Assembly (NCBI RefSeq): GCF_012849215.1
Contig: NZ_CP051682.1
Coordinates: forward strand, 2,232,001 to 2,296,000
Source of the DNA: Mucilaginibacter robiniae
GTDB taxonomy: Bacteria > Bacteroidota > Bacteroidia > Sphingobacteriales > Sphingobacteriaceae
Length of the DNA stretch: 64,000 nt
Reading direction: 5' to 3'
The notes under the pieces were generated by a model, which was not told the DNA's origin, made no database searches, and saw only the letters and a program-made list of their open reading frames with translations. The translations under genes were made by a program, and so were the position numbers. This document shows, in pieces, positions 53,328 through 62,198 of this stretch; the stretch's first letter is position 1, and every line of letters starts with the position of its first letter.

Positions 53328-55796
53328 TTAATTGTTGTTAGTTCCGCCGTTGTCCTGTTTCAGGTCGTCATTGTTGATGCTCTTTTTGGGCTTCTGCGGC
53401 TTGTTGTGCAGCCCGCCTATTTTATAGCTGAACTTTAGCTCAAAGCTGCGGATGTAATTAATGTTTACAGCATTTTGTGCGATGTTACCCGAAGTAACTA
53501 CGGTAGGTATTTTGTACCCGTGCGTCAAAAAGTTATCGCCGCCAATACCAATGGTTCCTTTTTTATTGGCAAAATACCGGTTAAAGCTCAGGTTGTACAC
53601 GCCAAAGCCACCCTGATAACCTTGTAGTTGAATTTGGTTGGAACGGTGAAAAGCAAAGGCCTGAATGGCATATTTGTCTGACAGATCATAGCTGCCGAAC
53701 AAACGGTAATTAGTCACCCAGCCGCTGTTTGCCGCATGGTAAAGCGGATCGGGGTCTTTGTTATCCAAGCTCAGATGATAAAAATCGACACCGCCGTTGA
53801 TGTTTAATTTATTGGTTAACGCCAGATTTAATGAAGCACTCATGCCATATGCATTTTGCTTACCGAGGTTCAGATACGTGGTACGCACAGTATCGCCGTT
53901 GGCGCTGCGAATGGTTTGTATCGCATCATTGGTATTGCGCATAAAGGTTGATAAGTTCAGGTTATTGTTTTTGATGTGCGTACTGTAAGCCAACTCGAAA
54001 TTATTAGTAAACTCGGGCTGCAAGCTCGGGTTACCAACGGTGATGTTCAAAGGGTTTGATGCCTGAATATTTGGGTTCAGATACTCCAGCGATGGCCGTT
54101 GTATGCGCCGGTTATAACCCAGTTTTATCATATCACCATTATCAAATTTCTTGGCTAGGTTTACACTTGGCACTAATACCCCATAGTTGGGAATATTAAC
54201 GGATGACCCTGACTGAAAATCAGCCGTGATGCTGGTATACTCATATCGCGCGCCGGCCTTAATCGTATAACTTTTAGGCAATGAAATGGTGTAGGATAAA
54301 TAGCCGGCCGCTACATTTTGCTTGTAATTAAAAGCGTTGGATAAACTTCCGGATGAGATGGGTTGATAATTCAATGAGCCATCAGCTGCAGAATAATAAG
54401 TATAATCGCTGTTTACCGTACGGATGATATCTTTTGCACCAAATTCCAGTAAAGTATTTTTGAAGGTGGGCGTTTGATAATCCGCTTCAAAGGTTAGCTC
54501 TTTATTTTTGCTGCTGTTCAGATTCTTCAAGCCATTCAGGACAGACCCGTTGCTTTGGTCGAGAAAGATATTTTCGAAGTTATTGTCCCGGTTGTTCTGG
54601 CTGTATTCTGTCAGCAAGCTAAACTCCCGCTCTGGTTTTTTTCCGGTTAACGTATAAGTTAGCGTAGCATCCAGTTGGTTGGAGCTGTTGGTAATATCGT
54701 TTCGCTGCAGCATGGAGCCGATGAGCAAATTGTTCAGGTAATTCTGCGTTAAGAAATTATCCTGCTTGGTTGGCCGGTTATTAGCGCCAATCACCACACC
54801 TAAACTCAAAGAGCTACGCTTGTTAATATCATAGTCCATCCCCAGGTTATACCGGCCCATCAGGGAAGTGTTGCTGGTAGTGGCCGATTGCGTGGTTAAG
54901 CTCACATCATTAGAAGTTAAGCTACTGATGGTTTGGCTGTTGGTAAATGCACCTGGCGTATTATAGCTGCCTCTGCCAAAACCACCTATCGAAAAATTAA
55001 ACTTACCCACCTTGTAGCCGCCGTTTAACCCCAGGCTGGAACCGCGCGTACCGGCCGCCGAGTTCACATTAAGCGACAATCCTTCAAGTGTATTTTGTTT
55101 TAAGACGATATTGATAATGCCGCCCGAGCCTTCCGCGTCATACTTAGCCGAAGGGGAAGTAATCACCTCCACGCTTTTGATCAAATCGGATGGAATTTGC
55201 TTTAAAGCGTCAGATACACTAGCCGACATCATGGCTGATGGCTTGCCGTTAATCAGAACCTTTATATTTGAGCTGCCCCTTACACTTACGTTCCCGTCCA
55301 TATCTACTGATACCATGGGTACGCGTTTCATCACATCGGTAGCATCGCCGCCCCGTGCAGTTAAATCGTTTTCGGCATTGTAAACGGTGCGGTCAATCTT
55401 TTCTTCTATCAGCGCCTTTTGGCCCGTTACCTTTACTTCATTCAGCATTTTACTATCGGGCCTTAGCACTATCTTACCAAGCTTAAGCGTAGCACCGTCT
55501 TCTAATTTCAGGTTAGCAATTACTTTGCCTGCATAACCCATAAAACTCACTTTTAATTGATAGGTGCCTGCTGCTAGCTTATCTACTGTGAATTTACCTA
55601 CCCCGTCGGCCAGCGACCCGGAAACCACCTTACCGCTTGTCTGATCCAAAACTGAAACGGTGGCGTAATCAACAGGTTTCCCGCTTAACGAGTCTATGAT
55701 GGTACCTGTGATAGAAGCGTCGGCAGGGAACGGATTTGTAGCTGCCAAGCCTAAAAGTGGCACGAGCAGCGCGATCATCAAAACTATTTTCTTCAT
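53328..55796 (-). CDS. Outer-membrane beta-barrel (TonB-receptor-like) protein
   Basis: An 822-residue receptor of the OMP_b-brl_3 type. ATG at 55796 is chosen (MKKIVLMIALLVPLLGLAA signal). Residues about 30-115 are a carboxypeptidase-regulatory-like domain (GTIIDSLSGKPVDYATVSVL). Residues about 125-240 are plug-like, with VMKRVPMVSVDMDGNVSVRG (about 155-174) and YDAEGSGGIINIVLK (about 219-233). The remaining 560 residues form the barrel. It starts the operon that continues with O-methyltransferase, tannase and dipeptidase genes, and is divergent from the LytS/LytTR pair. The C-terminal tail is polar and Asn-rich. Confidence 0.88.
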   Translation of the reverse strand: MKKIVLMIALLVPLLGLAATNPFPADASITGTIIDSLSGKPVDYATVSVLDQTSGKVVSGSLADGVGKFTVDKLAAGTYQLKVSFMGYAGKVIANLKLEDGATLKLGKIVLRPDSKMLNEVKVTGQKALIEEKIDRTVYNAENDLTARGGDATDVMKRVPMVSVDMDGNVSVRGSSNIKVLINGKPSAMMSASVSDALKQIPSDLIKSVEVITSPSAKYDAEGSGGIINIVLKQNTLEGLSLNVNSAAGTRGSSLGLNGGYKVGKFNFSIGGFGRGSYNTPGAFTNSQTISSLTSNDVSLTTQSATTSNTSLMGRYNLGMDYDINKRSSLSLGVVIGANNRPTKQDNFLTQNYLNNLLIGSMLQRNDITNSSNQLDATLTYTLTGKKPEREFSLLTEYSQNNRDNNFENIFLDQSNGSVLNGLKNLNSSKNKELTFEADYQTPTFKNTLLEFGAKDIIRTVNSDYTYYSAADGSLNYQPISSGSLSNAFNYKQNVAAGYLSYTISLPKSYTIKAGARYEYTSITADFQSGSSVNIPNYGVLVPSVNLAKKFDNGDMIKLGYNRRIQRPSLEYLNPNIQASNPLNITVGNPSLQPEFTNNFELAYSTHIKNNNLNLSTFMRNTNDAIQTIRSANGDTVRTTYLNLGKQNAYGMSASLNLALTNKLNINGGVDFYHLSLDNKDPDPLYHAANSGWVTNYRLFGSYDLSDKYAIQAFAFHRSNQIQLQGYQGGFGVYNLSFNRYFANKKGTIGIGGDNFLTHGYKIPTVVTSGNIAQNAVNINYIRSFELKFSYKIGGLHNKPQKPKKSINNDDLKQDNGGTNNN

Positions 55797-56013
55797 ATGT
55801 TTTCTTTTCACACTGCAAAGAAGCAGTGGCTCACGTTCTTAAAAAAGCACAATAGACCATTTGGAAAAACTTATCGACGTAACGGAAATATGAAGAGCTG
55901 CATCATCCTCAGGTCGGGAAAAACCACTGGCTCGTCGACAGGAAAGGCCGGATGAGCGATCTTGTAGTTTGCTTTGAAACCGTATATTTATTATTGTGCT
56001 GAAATTGATAACG

Positions 56014-57048
56014 ATGCAGCTATTTAAAAGACACCATATTTTCCTCCTGGTTCACCTCATTTGCTGGCTCATCCTGGCATTGGGCTTCCTGTACAGCCAT
56101 CCGCCCGAGTGGGGCGACAATGTGCCCCGTGCGTTCTGGATCAGACAAAACTTGTTGCTGGCTATTCTGATAACGGCTTTTTATCTGAACTATAACCTGC
56201 TGATTCCTAGTTTGCTGTTGCGCAAGCAGATAGGCCTATATGCAATAATTACTATTACATTGATTATCGGTTTAACGCTGCTAAACGATGGGGTTAACAA
56301 GGTGTTTCACTTAAATCAGCTGCCCTTTCCACACCATGGCCCGCCGCATCGCATTAATACGTTTGTCCCCGGTATGATTCTGCTGATGATCGGATTGGGA
56401 ATTACGGTGAGCTTTATCAAGCAATGGCAGGAAGAGGTTACCTTGCGGCAGCAGCTGGAGCAGGAAAAAGTAACTACGGAGCTTACCATGCTGAAAGCAC
56501 AGATCAATCCGCATTTCTTTTTCAATACGCTCAACACAATCTATTCCTACACGCTTTCAGATGGCGACGTTGCCAGAACGGCCATCACCAACTTATCTAA
56601 AATGATGCGTTATGTACTGTATGATGCGGCCGGGAAGCAAACCCCACTAAGCAAGGAGATTGCCTTTATTCAAGAATACGTAGAGTTGATGAAATTGCGT
56701 ACCAGCAGAAAAACCACTGTGCAACTTCAAATAGAAGAACAGGCCCAGGAGGTAATGATTGCGCCTATGCTGTTCCTGCCTTTTGTAGAAAATGCTTTTA
56801 AGCATGGTGTCAGCAGCATTCAGGAAAGCCATATTGTGATTCATATTACCCAGCATGCAGACCGGGTTATTTTAAAAGTGCGTAACACCATCCATCAAAC
56901 CCGAAGCAACAGTGAAGAGCAAAGCAACGGCATTGGCATTGCCAATACCACCCGCCGGCTGGATTTGCTATATCCGGATAAGTATACGCTAACTACCGGT
57001 TTGAACAATCAACAAGAATACGAAGTACAACTAATTTTGCAGCTATGA
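56014..57048 (+). CDS. LytS-like sensor histidine kinase
   Basis: A 344-residue kinase of the His_kinase/LytS family. The ATG at 56014 is preferred (MQLFKRHHIF); a GTG at 55996 is in frame. Four transmembrane segments lie in the first ~140 residues. The phospho-acceptor His is in KAQINPHFFFNTLNTIYSY (about 163-181), and the ATP lid residues are in APMLFLPFVENAFKHG (about 250-265) and NGIGIANTTRRLDLLYP (about 304-320). It overlaps the LytTR regulator by four bases. The pair may control the divergent receptor/tannase operon. Confidence 0.92.
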   Translation: MQLFKRHHIFLLVHLICWLILALGFLYSHPPEWGDNVPRAFWIRQNLLLAILITAFYLNYNLLIPSLLLRKQIGLYAIITITLIIGLTLLNDGVNKVFHLNQLPFPHHGPPHRINTFVPGMILLMIGLGITVSFIKQWQEEVTLRQQLEQEKVTTELTMLKAQINPHFFFNTLNTIYSYTLSDGDVARTAITNLSKMMRYVLYDAAGKQTPLSKEIAFIQEYVELMKLRTSRKTTVQLQIEEQAQEVMIAPMLFLPFVENAFKHGVSSIQESHIVIHITQHADRVILKVRNTIHQTRSNSEEQSNGIGIANTTRRLDLLYPDKYTLTTGLNNQQEYEVQLILQL

Positions 57049-57773
57049 TACTCAACTGCATCGCCATTGATGACGAACCGCCTGCATTGGATCTGGTAAC
57101 CCGTTTTTTAGAGCGCACGCCATTTTTGAAACTCACAAACAGTTTCGACAACGCTATTGAAGCCTTGCGCTATATCAGCGAAAACCCGGTAGACCTGATA
57201 TTTCTGGACATCCAGATGCCTGATTTGAGCGGCATAGAACTGGCACGTATCCTGAACGGCAGAAATATGAGCCAGTCGCCATCCATTATTTTCACTACGG
57301 CGTTTGATCAATTTGCACTGGAAGGCTACAAGCTGGATGTAATAGACTACCTGCTTAAGCCATTCGGATATGAAGATTTTATGCGTGCAGCTACTAAAGC
57401 GTTAAAGCTTGCCGAATTAAAAATTCAACCGGTTGAAACGGCATCAAAGGACGAAGAATATATCTACCTCAAAGTAGAATTTCAAACTGTAAAAATAGGC
57501 TGCAGCAAGATCACGCATATTGAAGGACTGAAAGACTATGCGAAAATACACCTCGATACCAGTGATAAGCCATTTTTGTCTCTGATAACGTTAAAGGCTT
57601 TAGAGGAGAAGTTACCGAAAGGTAAATTTATGAGGATACATAAATCAACCATTATTGCACTAAATAAGGTAACTTCTGTTACTAAAAATGCCGTTTATAT
57701 CGAGCAGCTGATGTTTCCGGTTTCGGAACAATACAGGGAAGACTTCGGTAAATTCTTAGCGAAGTGGCAATGA
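57045..57773 (+). CDS. LytTR-family response regulator
   Basis: A 242-residue regulator. The receiver domain (about 1-120) has DDEPPALDL (about 8-16), phospho-Asp in LIFLDIQMPDLSG (near 57) and Lys in YLLKPFGYEDF (near 106). Residues about 140-242 are a LytTR DNA-binding domain (YIYLKVEFQTVKIGCSKITH, then LPKGKFMRIHKSTIIALNKV). It overlaps the kinase by four bases and is itself overlapped by a small open frame. Confidence 0.93.
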   Translation: MILNCIAIDDEPPALDLVTRFLERTPFLKLTNSFDNAIEALRYISENPVDLIFLDIQMPDLSGIELARILNGRNMSQSPSIIFTTAFDQFALEGYKLDVIDYLLKPFGYEDFMRAATKALKLAELKIQPVETASKDEEYIYLKVEFQTVKIGCSKITHIEGLKDYAKIHLDTSDKPFLSLITLKALEEKLPKGKFMRIHKSTIIALNKVTSVTKNAVYIEQLMFPVSEQYREDFGKFLAKWQ

Positions 57774-57856
57774 GTAAGCGATTTTTAGAGGTTATTAGTG
57801 TAATCATTATCATGGGGCTGATTTTTATAGCCCTGTACTTTTGTACAATAGGTTGA
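57770..57856 (+). CDS. Possible 28-residue single-pass membrane microprotein
   Basis: An ATG at 57770 overlaps the TGA stop of the LytTR regulator by four bases (ATGA). The peptide starts MSKRFLEV, has a hydrophobic helix (VISVIIIMGLIFIALYF, about 8-24) and ends CTIG. The positive N-terminus and single membrane span are typical of small membrane proteins, and the coupling supports translation. The short length means chance cannot be excluded. Confidence 0.35.
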   Translation: MSKRFLEVISVIIIMGLIFIALYFCTIG

Positions 57857-58494
57857 CCTTTGTTAATCAGAGCAATTTTAAAATATAACAGAATGAACAA
57901 AAGTGTAGAAGCCGGATTCAAGTAACTTCTTACGCCATATTTTAATGTATCTCTTTTCTTGATAACTACTATTGTATATGGGACGGAGACAGCTTGGGAC
58001 TCAAGATTCTCAAAATGCAACCAGCTTAACTCTAGTTAACATACAACAGTTTATAGGAATAATTTAAGATATAAAGTATAGGTCCATCTAATTGTTAACT
58101 CGTCTTTAATCGAGTGTTACAATTGATTGATTGAATTACATATTACAACGTCATCCATGTTGAATCCGCCATCAATTGATTGGAGTTTGATCCTGTTTGA
58201 GCTTGACAAGATAGGTAGCCCAAGCAGGACTTGAATCTCTTATATCATGTTGTAAACATTGCAATAGTATAAGTATTTTTGAATATGAGTCACTAAACTA
58301 ATTTATACTCATGCCAAAGCTGGTAGACGGCATTCTATCTTTGAATTTTCGCCTAAATCATGAGAAAAACATATCAACACAACCTTTTAATCAAATTATT
58401 CTTTACGCCTTGGATTCTGAGAAAAGTGCCCTATAAGTTTAATTTCAAGACATTTTACCCATCTATCTTCATGTTTATGCTTCCAACAAATGGA
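57857..58494. other. Intergenic region, no gene recognised
   Basis: About 640 bp with no supported frame. It is AT-rich. I see no tRNA, riboswitch or strong hairpin. It leads into the HTH/IS remnant. Confidence 0.4.
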
Positions 58495-58765
58495 CATACA
58501 TGCGTTGCCTTGTTTGCGTTATGAAAGCCAAACCGGAAAACCAATGCCTTTTTCCTATCCTGAAAATACAGGTACGATAGGCGAACTGGATAATCCGTTA
58601 GGCTTGACCAAGCCATTCCGTGCGCTTTAAAGCACCGGGTTGTGTAGATATTTTGGGACGGCGTGACTGGTAATTAATCAATCAACATGGTCAAAGTGTT
58701 ACGGAATTAACTGTTTGCTATTCTGGAACGGGGTGGTCAATGGCTCCGGAATATCCATTAGTATA
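58495..58765 (+). mobile_element. Deleted copy of the HTH element with IS21-like end
   Basis: The first 26 bases are identical to 14283-14308, the next ~70 are a close match (AAAGCCAAACCGGAAAA, then CAGGTACGATAGGCGAAC), then the HTH gene body is deleted. TGGTCAAA (58688) and TGGTCAAT (58734) follow, as in the other copies. No intact frame remains. Confidence 0.65.
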
Positions 58766-58834
58766 CTCGTTTCCTAAATAGATTTATGTTGAGTAGGAGA
58801 TATTGAGAGTTAGCTGTAATTTCAATTGTTTCTA

Positions 58835-59280
58835 CTCATCAGTTGAGCGTTATTATAGGTGGTCTGAATTCTAGCAGCAATGACTTTTGGATCCTGAATG
58901 TGCATATAAGAGTGAACTTCGGCAGGCAAATAACAGAAGCTTTGCTATTGTTCTCAAGAAATTTCAGATAAGCATTGGTACGTATTTTATCAAAGCCGGG
59001 AATAAAAGCACTGTTCAAATTCAATTGTTTAAGCATTGCTTCGTTCTGAAGATTTGATCCGGCGCAATGCTTGTAAAAAACCACGGAGATCTGTAATGTC
59101 TGCGACAAATGATTTGGCGTAGATTTCTCAGGCCTGTAAGCTGACCGACCATAAGAACAAGCATATTCTCATTTCGGGAAACAAGCGCTATCTGAAACCC
59201 TTCCTTACCGAATTCTGTTGCTAGGGCGACTCCGATTCCCGCCCCCCCCGCCAATGAATAACAAGCGTTTTATTTCCCAT
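58835..59280 (-). pseudogene. Short-chain dehydrogenase, frameshifted remnant
   Basis: Minus-strand pieces of an SDR. The start MGNKTLVI (ATG at 59278-59280) runs into a run of G (9 C on the plus strand near 59241-59249) that shifts the frame. GIGVALATEFGKEGFQIALV and SRNENM follow. After another shift, YAKSFVADITDLRGFLQALR is read from a third frame. A further part reading HSYMHIQDPKVIAARI is in yet another frame near 58850-58930. No intact enzyme is possible. Confidence 0.7.
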
Positions 59281-59344
59281 AAGCTGATATTCGACGCTAT
59301 TATTGTTTAAATAATTTGAGATTCCATTGTCTACTGAAACGATA

Positions 59345-60217
59345 TTATTCCGCATCAACCCATTTTTTCGTGCTGAGATAGCAGTACTCCCAAACTCGTG
59401 TCATGTTAACAGGACTGTAATACTTAGCTGATGTTTTCGAGACTTTCTTATTCACATAGTACATGCCTGTAACTCCTGATACTTCAGGCGCTGAGGCTAA
59501 ATAGATGGCGGTTTTGGCACCTTGTTCCGGCGTCTTCAGGAATGGTCTGGCTAGTTTGGAAAAAATATTATAGAACCAGCCGAGGTTGCTTCCGCTACCA
59601 AAACTCGTTTTCACGGCTCCGGGATGCAACGTGTTTGTAGTGACATTGGATTGGCACTTAGCCAGTTCAGCGGCAAGTAGTTGACTGAGCCAGATCACGT
59701 AAAGCTTAGCATTTCCGTACGCGGTCATGGGATCATATCTCCTTGTCATTTCAATATCATCGAAATCTGGTTTAGCACCCAGGCTATGGGCATCAGAGGA
59801 AACGCTCACGATCCTTCCCTGTTCACTTTTCTTCAGATGCCCAATCAACAACCTTGTTAAAAGGAACGGTGCCAGTACATTCAGGGCCAGCGTCTTCTCA
59901 AAGCCATCCTGGGTAACTTCCCTTTTTTTGTCCATTATGCCACCGGCGTTATTGATCAGTACGTCAAGATGATCATATTTTGCTTTTAATTTTTGAGCAA
60001 TAGTCTTGATATCGCTCATCATATAAAGGTCTCCCGTGACATAATCTATATTCGGATTGCCTGAAGCAGACTTTATCTCATTGACTGCTTCCTTTGCCTT
60101 CCCATCATCTCTGCCATGGATAACAACTGTATGGCTCATTTTGGCTAGCGCGATAGCTGTTGCCTTACCCATTCCACCGGTAGCACCGGTAATAAAAATT
60201 ATTTTTTTGTTCATCAT
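59345..60217 (-). CDS. Short-chain dehydrogenase/reductase
   Basis: A 290-residue SDR. The cofactor motif is ITGATGGMGKATAIALA (about 9-25), NNAGG lies near 89-93, SVSSDAHSLGAKPDF holds the catalytic Ser (about 138-152), and the Y-x-x-x-K pair reads YGNAK (about 166-170). It likely reduces or oxidises a small carbonyl substrate with NADP(H). It is divergent from an HxlR-family regulator with a palindromic operator candidate between them. Confidence 0.88.
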   Translation of the reverse strand: MMNKKIIFITGATGGMGKATAIALAKMSHTVVIHGRDDGKAKEAVNEIKSASGNPNIDYVTGDLYMMSDIKTIAQKLKAKYDHLDVLINNAGGIMDKKREVTQDGFEKTLALNVLAPFLLTRLLIGHLKKSEQGRIVSVSSDAHSLGAKPDFDDIEMTRRYDPMTAYGNAKLYVIWLSQLLAAELAKCQSNVTTNTLHPGAVKTSFGSGSNLGWFYNIFSKLARPFLKTPEQGAKTAIYLASAPEVSGVTGMYYVNKKVSKTSAKYYSPVNMTRVWEYCYLSTKKWVDAE

Positions 60218-60251
60218 AATAATAGACTGAGATACAAACCTACTTATATTT

Positions 60252-60309
60252 GCTAACCAGCGGTAAGTACTAACCTCGCGGTTAGTGCTTACGGGGAGGT
60301 TAGTATTAA
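60252..60309. promoter_or_regulatory. Palindromic HxlR operator candidate with three half-sites
   Basis: TAAGTACTAACC-TCGC-GGTTAGTGCTTA (60264-60291) is a near-perfect inverted repeat. The half-site recurs as GGTTAGTATTAA (60298-60309) and GCTAACC (60252-60258). It lies between divergent SDR and hxlR start codons, the usual place for an HxlR dimer. Confidence 0.65.
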
Positions 60310-60319
60310 TATTTGTGTT

Positions 60320-60673
60320 ATGATAATTAGCGATGGACAGGAGATCAAATGTGACGCGATAACGCTGAGAGCGATCAGAGATGCGATGGAAACCCTCAGC
60401 GGTAACTGGAAATTGCAGATTTTGCTGGCTTTGGGTTCAGGGCCGAAACGTTTCCGGCAAATCGCCAAAGAAATAAGCGGCATTAGCGATAAAATGCTGT
60501 CAAAAGAGTTAAAAGCGCTGGAAACCAATTTACTGGTTACAAGAGTTGTGTACGACACCTTTCCGCCTACGGTGGAGTACCGAAAGACAAATTACACAGA
60601 TTCCCTATACGAAGTAATGCTGGCTTTACGCAACTGGGGTTTACTGCACCGGAAAACGATCGGTGAAAAATAG
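60320..60673 (+). CDS. HxlR-family transcriptional regulator
   Basis: A 117-residue winged-helix protein. It has the N-terminal Cys (IKCDAITLRAIRDAMETLSG), GNWKLQILLALGSGPKRFRQ (about 28-47), SGISDKMLSKELKALETN (about 53-70) and the wing LVTRVVYDTFPPTVEYRKTN. It is expected to repress or activate the divergent SDR gene in response to a carbonyl or redox signal. Confidence 0.92.
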   Translation: MIISDGQEIKCDAITLRAIRDAMETLSGNWKLQILLALGSGPKRFRQIAKEISGISDKMLSKELKALETNLLVTRVVYDTFPPTVEYRKTNYTDSLYEVMLALRNWGLLHRKTIGEK

Positions 60674-61186
60674 TTGCAAAGGCATGGTCTTATTCTGAGA
60701 ACAGGATAGATCTCAACCCGCGTGAATCGGGAGTAATCTGCTATTAAATTTGTTCCCTTGTACCGCAATGCGCCTTGATCACGCGGACTTTTTTCTTGCT
60801 GTAAACGAAGTTATTCAACATGAATATCTTTAGAAGATATTCTTTCCGAAATCTTTTATTTCGACCCGTTGACAAAATGGTTTGAAGAATTTGAGCAATT
60901 CGATTTGTCTTTAATTGAAAATGACCTTTGCTTGCTTTTCTTAGATAATGCAGAGTTATGGCTAAATTCTGCTTTGAAAGGGTTTAGATATTTCAGAAGC
61001 AACTCAACCGCTTAAGAATTTTTTCAGTCTCATCGGTTCAATGGTTGGGTTATTGGATGACCGGGACTACAAAGCTTGGGTATGGAACCCTTATTCGGAC
61101 AAGCGCAGAGTGGCCAGAGCTAACTTGATTCAAATTAAATGGACTAAAGTCTTTATAAGGTTACAAACTCGATGGGCTCATTTAAG
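60674..61186. other. Degenerate region, no intact gene
   Basis: About 510 bp with broken frames, probably decayed coding sequence (for example WVWNPYSDKRR near 61078-61110). I cannot assign a family to this part. Confidence 0.4.
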
Positions 61187-61303
61187 AAGCGTTGGAAAAG
61201 GATAAATGAAAATTTCAACGTATTTAACTTTGAGTGGTCTTCAGATGATCTGACAGCGATCCAATCGCTGGATAAAGGTAGTGGACTAATTTATTACTTT
61301 TAA
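61187..61303 (+). pseudogene. Aldo/keto reductase C-terminal remnant
   Basis: The frame reads KRWKRINENFNVFNFEWSSD, then DLTAIQSLDKGSGLI before a stop. The pattern RINENFNVFDFELS-x-(E/D)DM-x-AI-x-LDKG is typical of aldo/keto reductase C-termini. The rest of such a gene (about 260 residues) is not recognisable upstream. Confidence 0.4.
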
Positions 61304-61528
61304 AAAACTTTTGAAATCAGCAAGCACGTAATAAACTCCGCAGAATTTAGAGTGATTATTCTATCGCGAAAATTTATTTGTACATCCAAGTTTTTAGTTT
61401 CATTTTAATAAAGTTTCTATCGGGCCATCAAACATGTTAATAAATGTCAATACTAGGTCGCTAGCTTTACAAAGGTGGCGAACCAATGAGAAAAAGTAAT
61501 TAATTTCTATTTTTGCAATCATCGGATT
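61304..61528. other. Intergenic region before crp-type gene
   Basis: About 225 bp, AT-rich, without a supported frame. It should contain the promoter of the Crp/Fnr-type regulator, but no boxes were clear. Confidence 0.35.
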
Positions 61529-62098
61529 ATGCAGGATATTTTCAAAGCTTACCTTAAACGCCATACTGACTTCAATCAGGATGAACTCGCCATGATTGAA
61601 TCTGCCACTCGCCTCAAGAAGCTGAGACGGCATCAGTATTTATTACAGGAGGGGGAGATCGCCCATCATCACTGCTTTGTTACCAAAGGCATACTGCGTG
61701 CCTATTCGGTGGATGAAAAGGGAAATGAATACATCCTCCGTTTTGCTAATGAGAACGGGTGGATCAGTGATTGTGAAAGCTTATACAGGGGCACACCCAG
61801 TAAACTTAACATCGATGCCATTGAAGACTCGGAAGTATTGCTGTTTGAGAACGCCGGTAAAGATATGCTGATCGAAAAGCTACCTGCCTTTGCCAAAATG
61901 GTCAACATCATGAAAAATGAAAGTTCTGTCACCTTTCAAAACCGGGTTCATGAATCCATAACTAGCACTTCCAGGCAGAAATACGAAAGCTTTGTGAAGC
62001 GTTATCCCGATCTTGCCCTTCGGGTACCACAGGCCATGATTGCTTCTTACCTGGGTATCCAACCGGAAACCCTAAGCCGCCTGCGTCACGCACGTTAA
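61529..62098 (+). CDS. Crp/Fnr-family transcriptional regulator
   Basis: A 189-residue regulator. The N-terminal cyclic-nucleotide-binding-like barrel spans about 15-120 (RRHQYLLQEGEIAHHHCFVT, then KGILRAYSVDEKGNEYILRF). The helix-turn-helix is C-terminal (about 150-188, RVPQAMIASYLGIQPETLSR). Cys positions needed for an Fnr iron-sulphur cluster are absent. The Bacteroidota group often controls adjacent oxidoreductases. The quinone-reductase-like gene follows 100 bp downstream on the same strand. Confidence 0.92.
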   Translation: MQDIFKAYLKRHTDFNQDELAMIESATRLKKLRRHQYLLQEGEIAHHHCFVTKGILRAYSVDEKGNEYILRFANENGWISDCESLYRGTPSKLNIDAIEDSEVLLFENAGKDMLIEKLPAFAKMVNIMKNESSVTFQNRVHESITSTSRQKYESFVKRYPDLALRVPQAMIASYLGIQPETLSRLRHAR

Positions 62099-62198
62099 GC
62101 CGAACCCGTTGACATTTGTCAATGTATTTCTTGATTCCATGTCAATTCGTTAATCATGCCTTTCGTGCAATTTCACTTTATATTAAAAGTAAAATATT

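Noticed and set aside
58839..59108. An 89-residue minus-strand gene
   Set aside because: It is one frame of the frameshifted SDR remnant; SDR-like sequence moves between three frames in this stretch.
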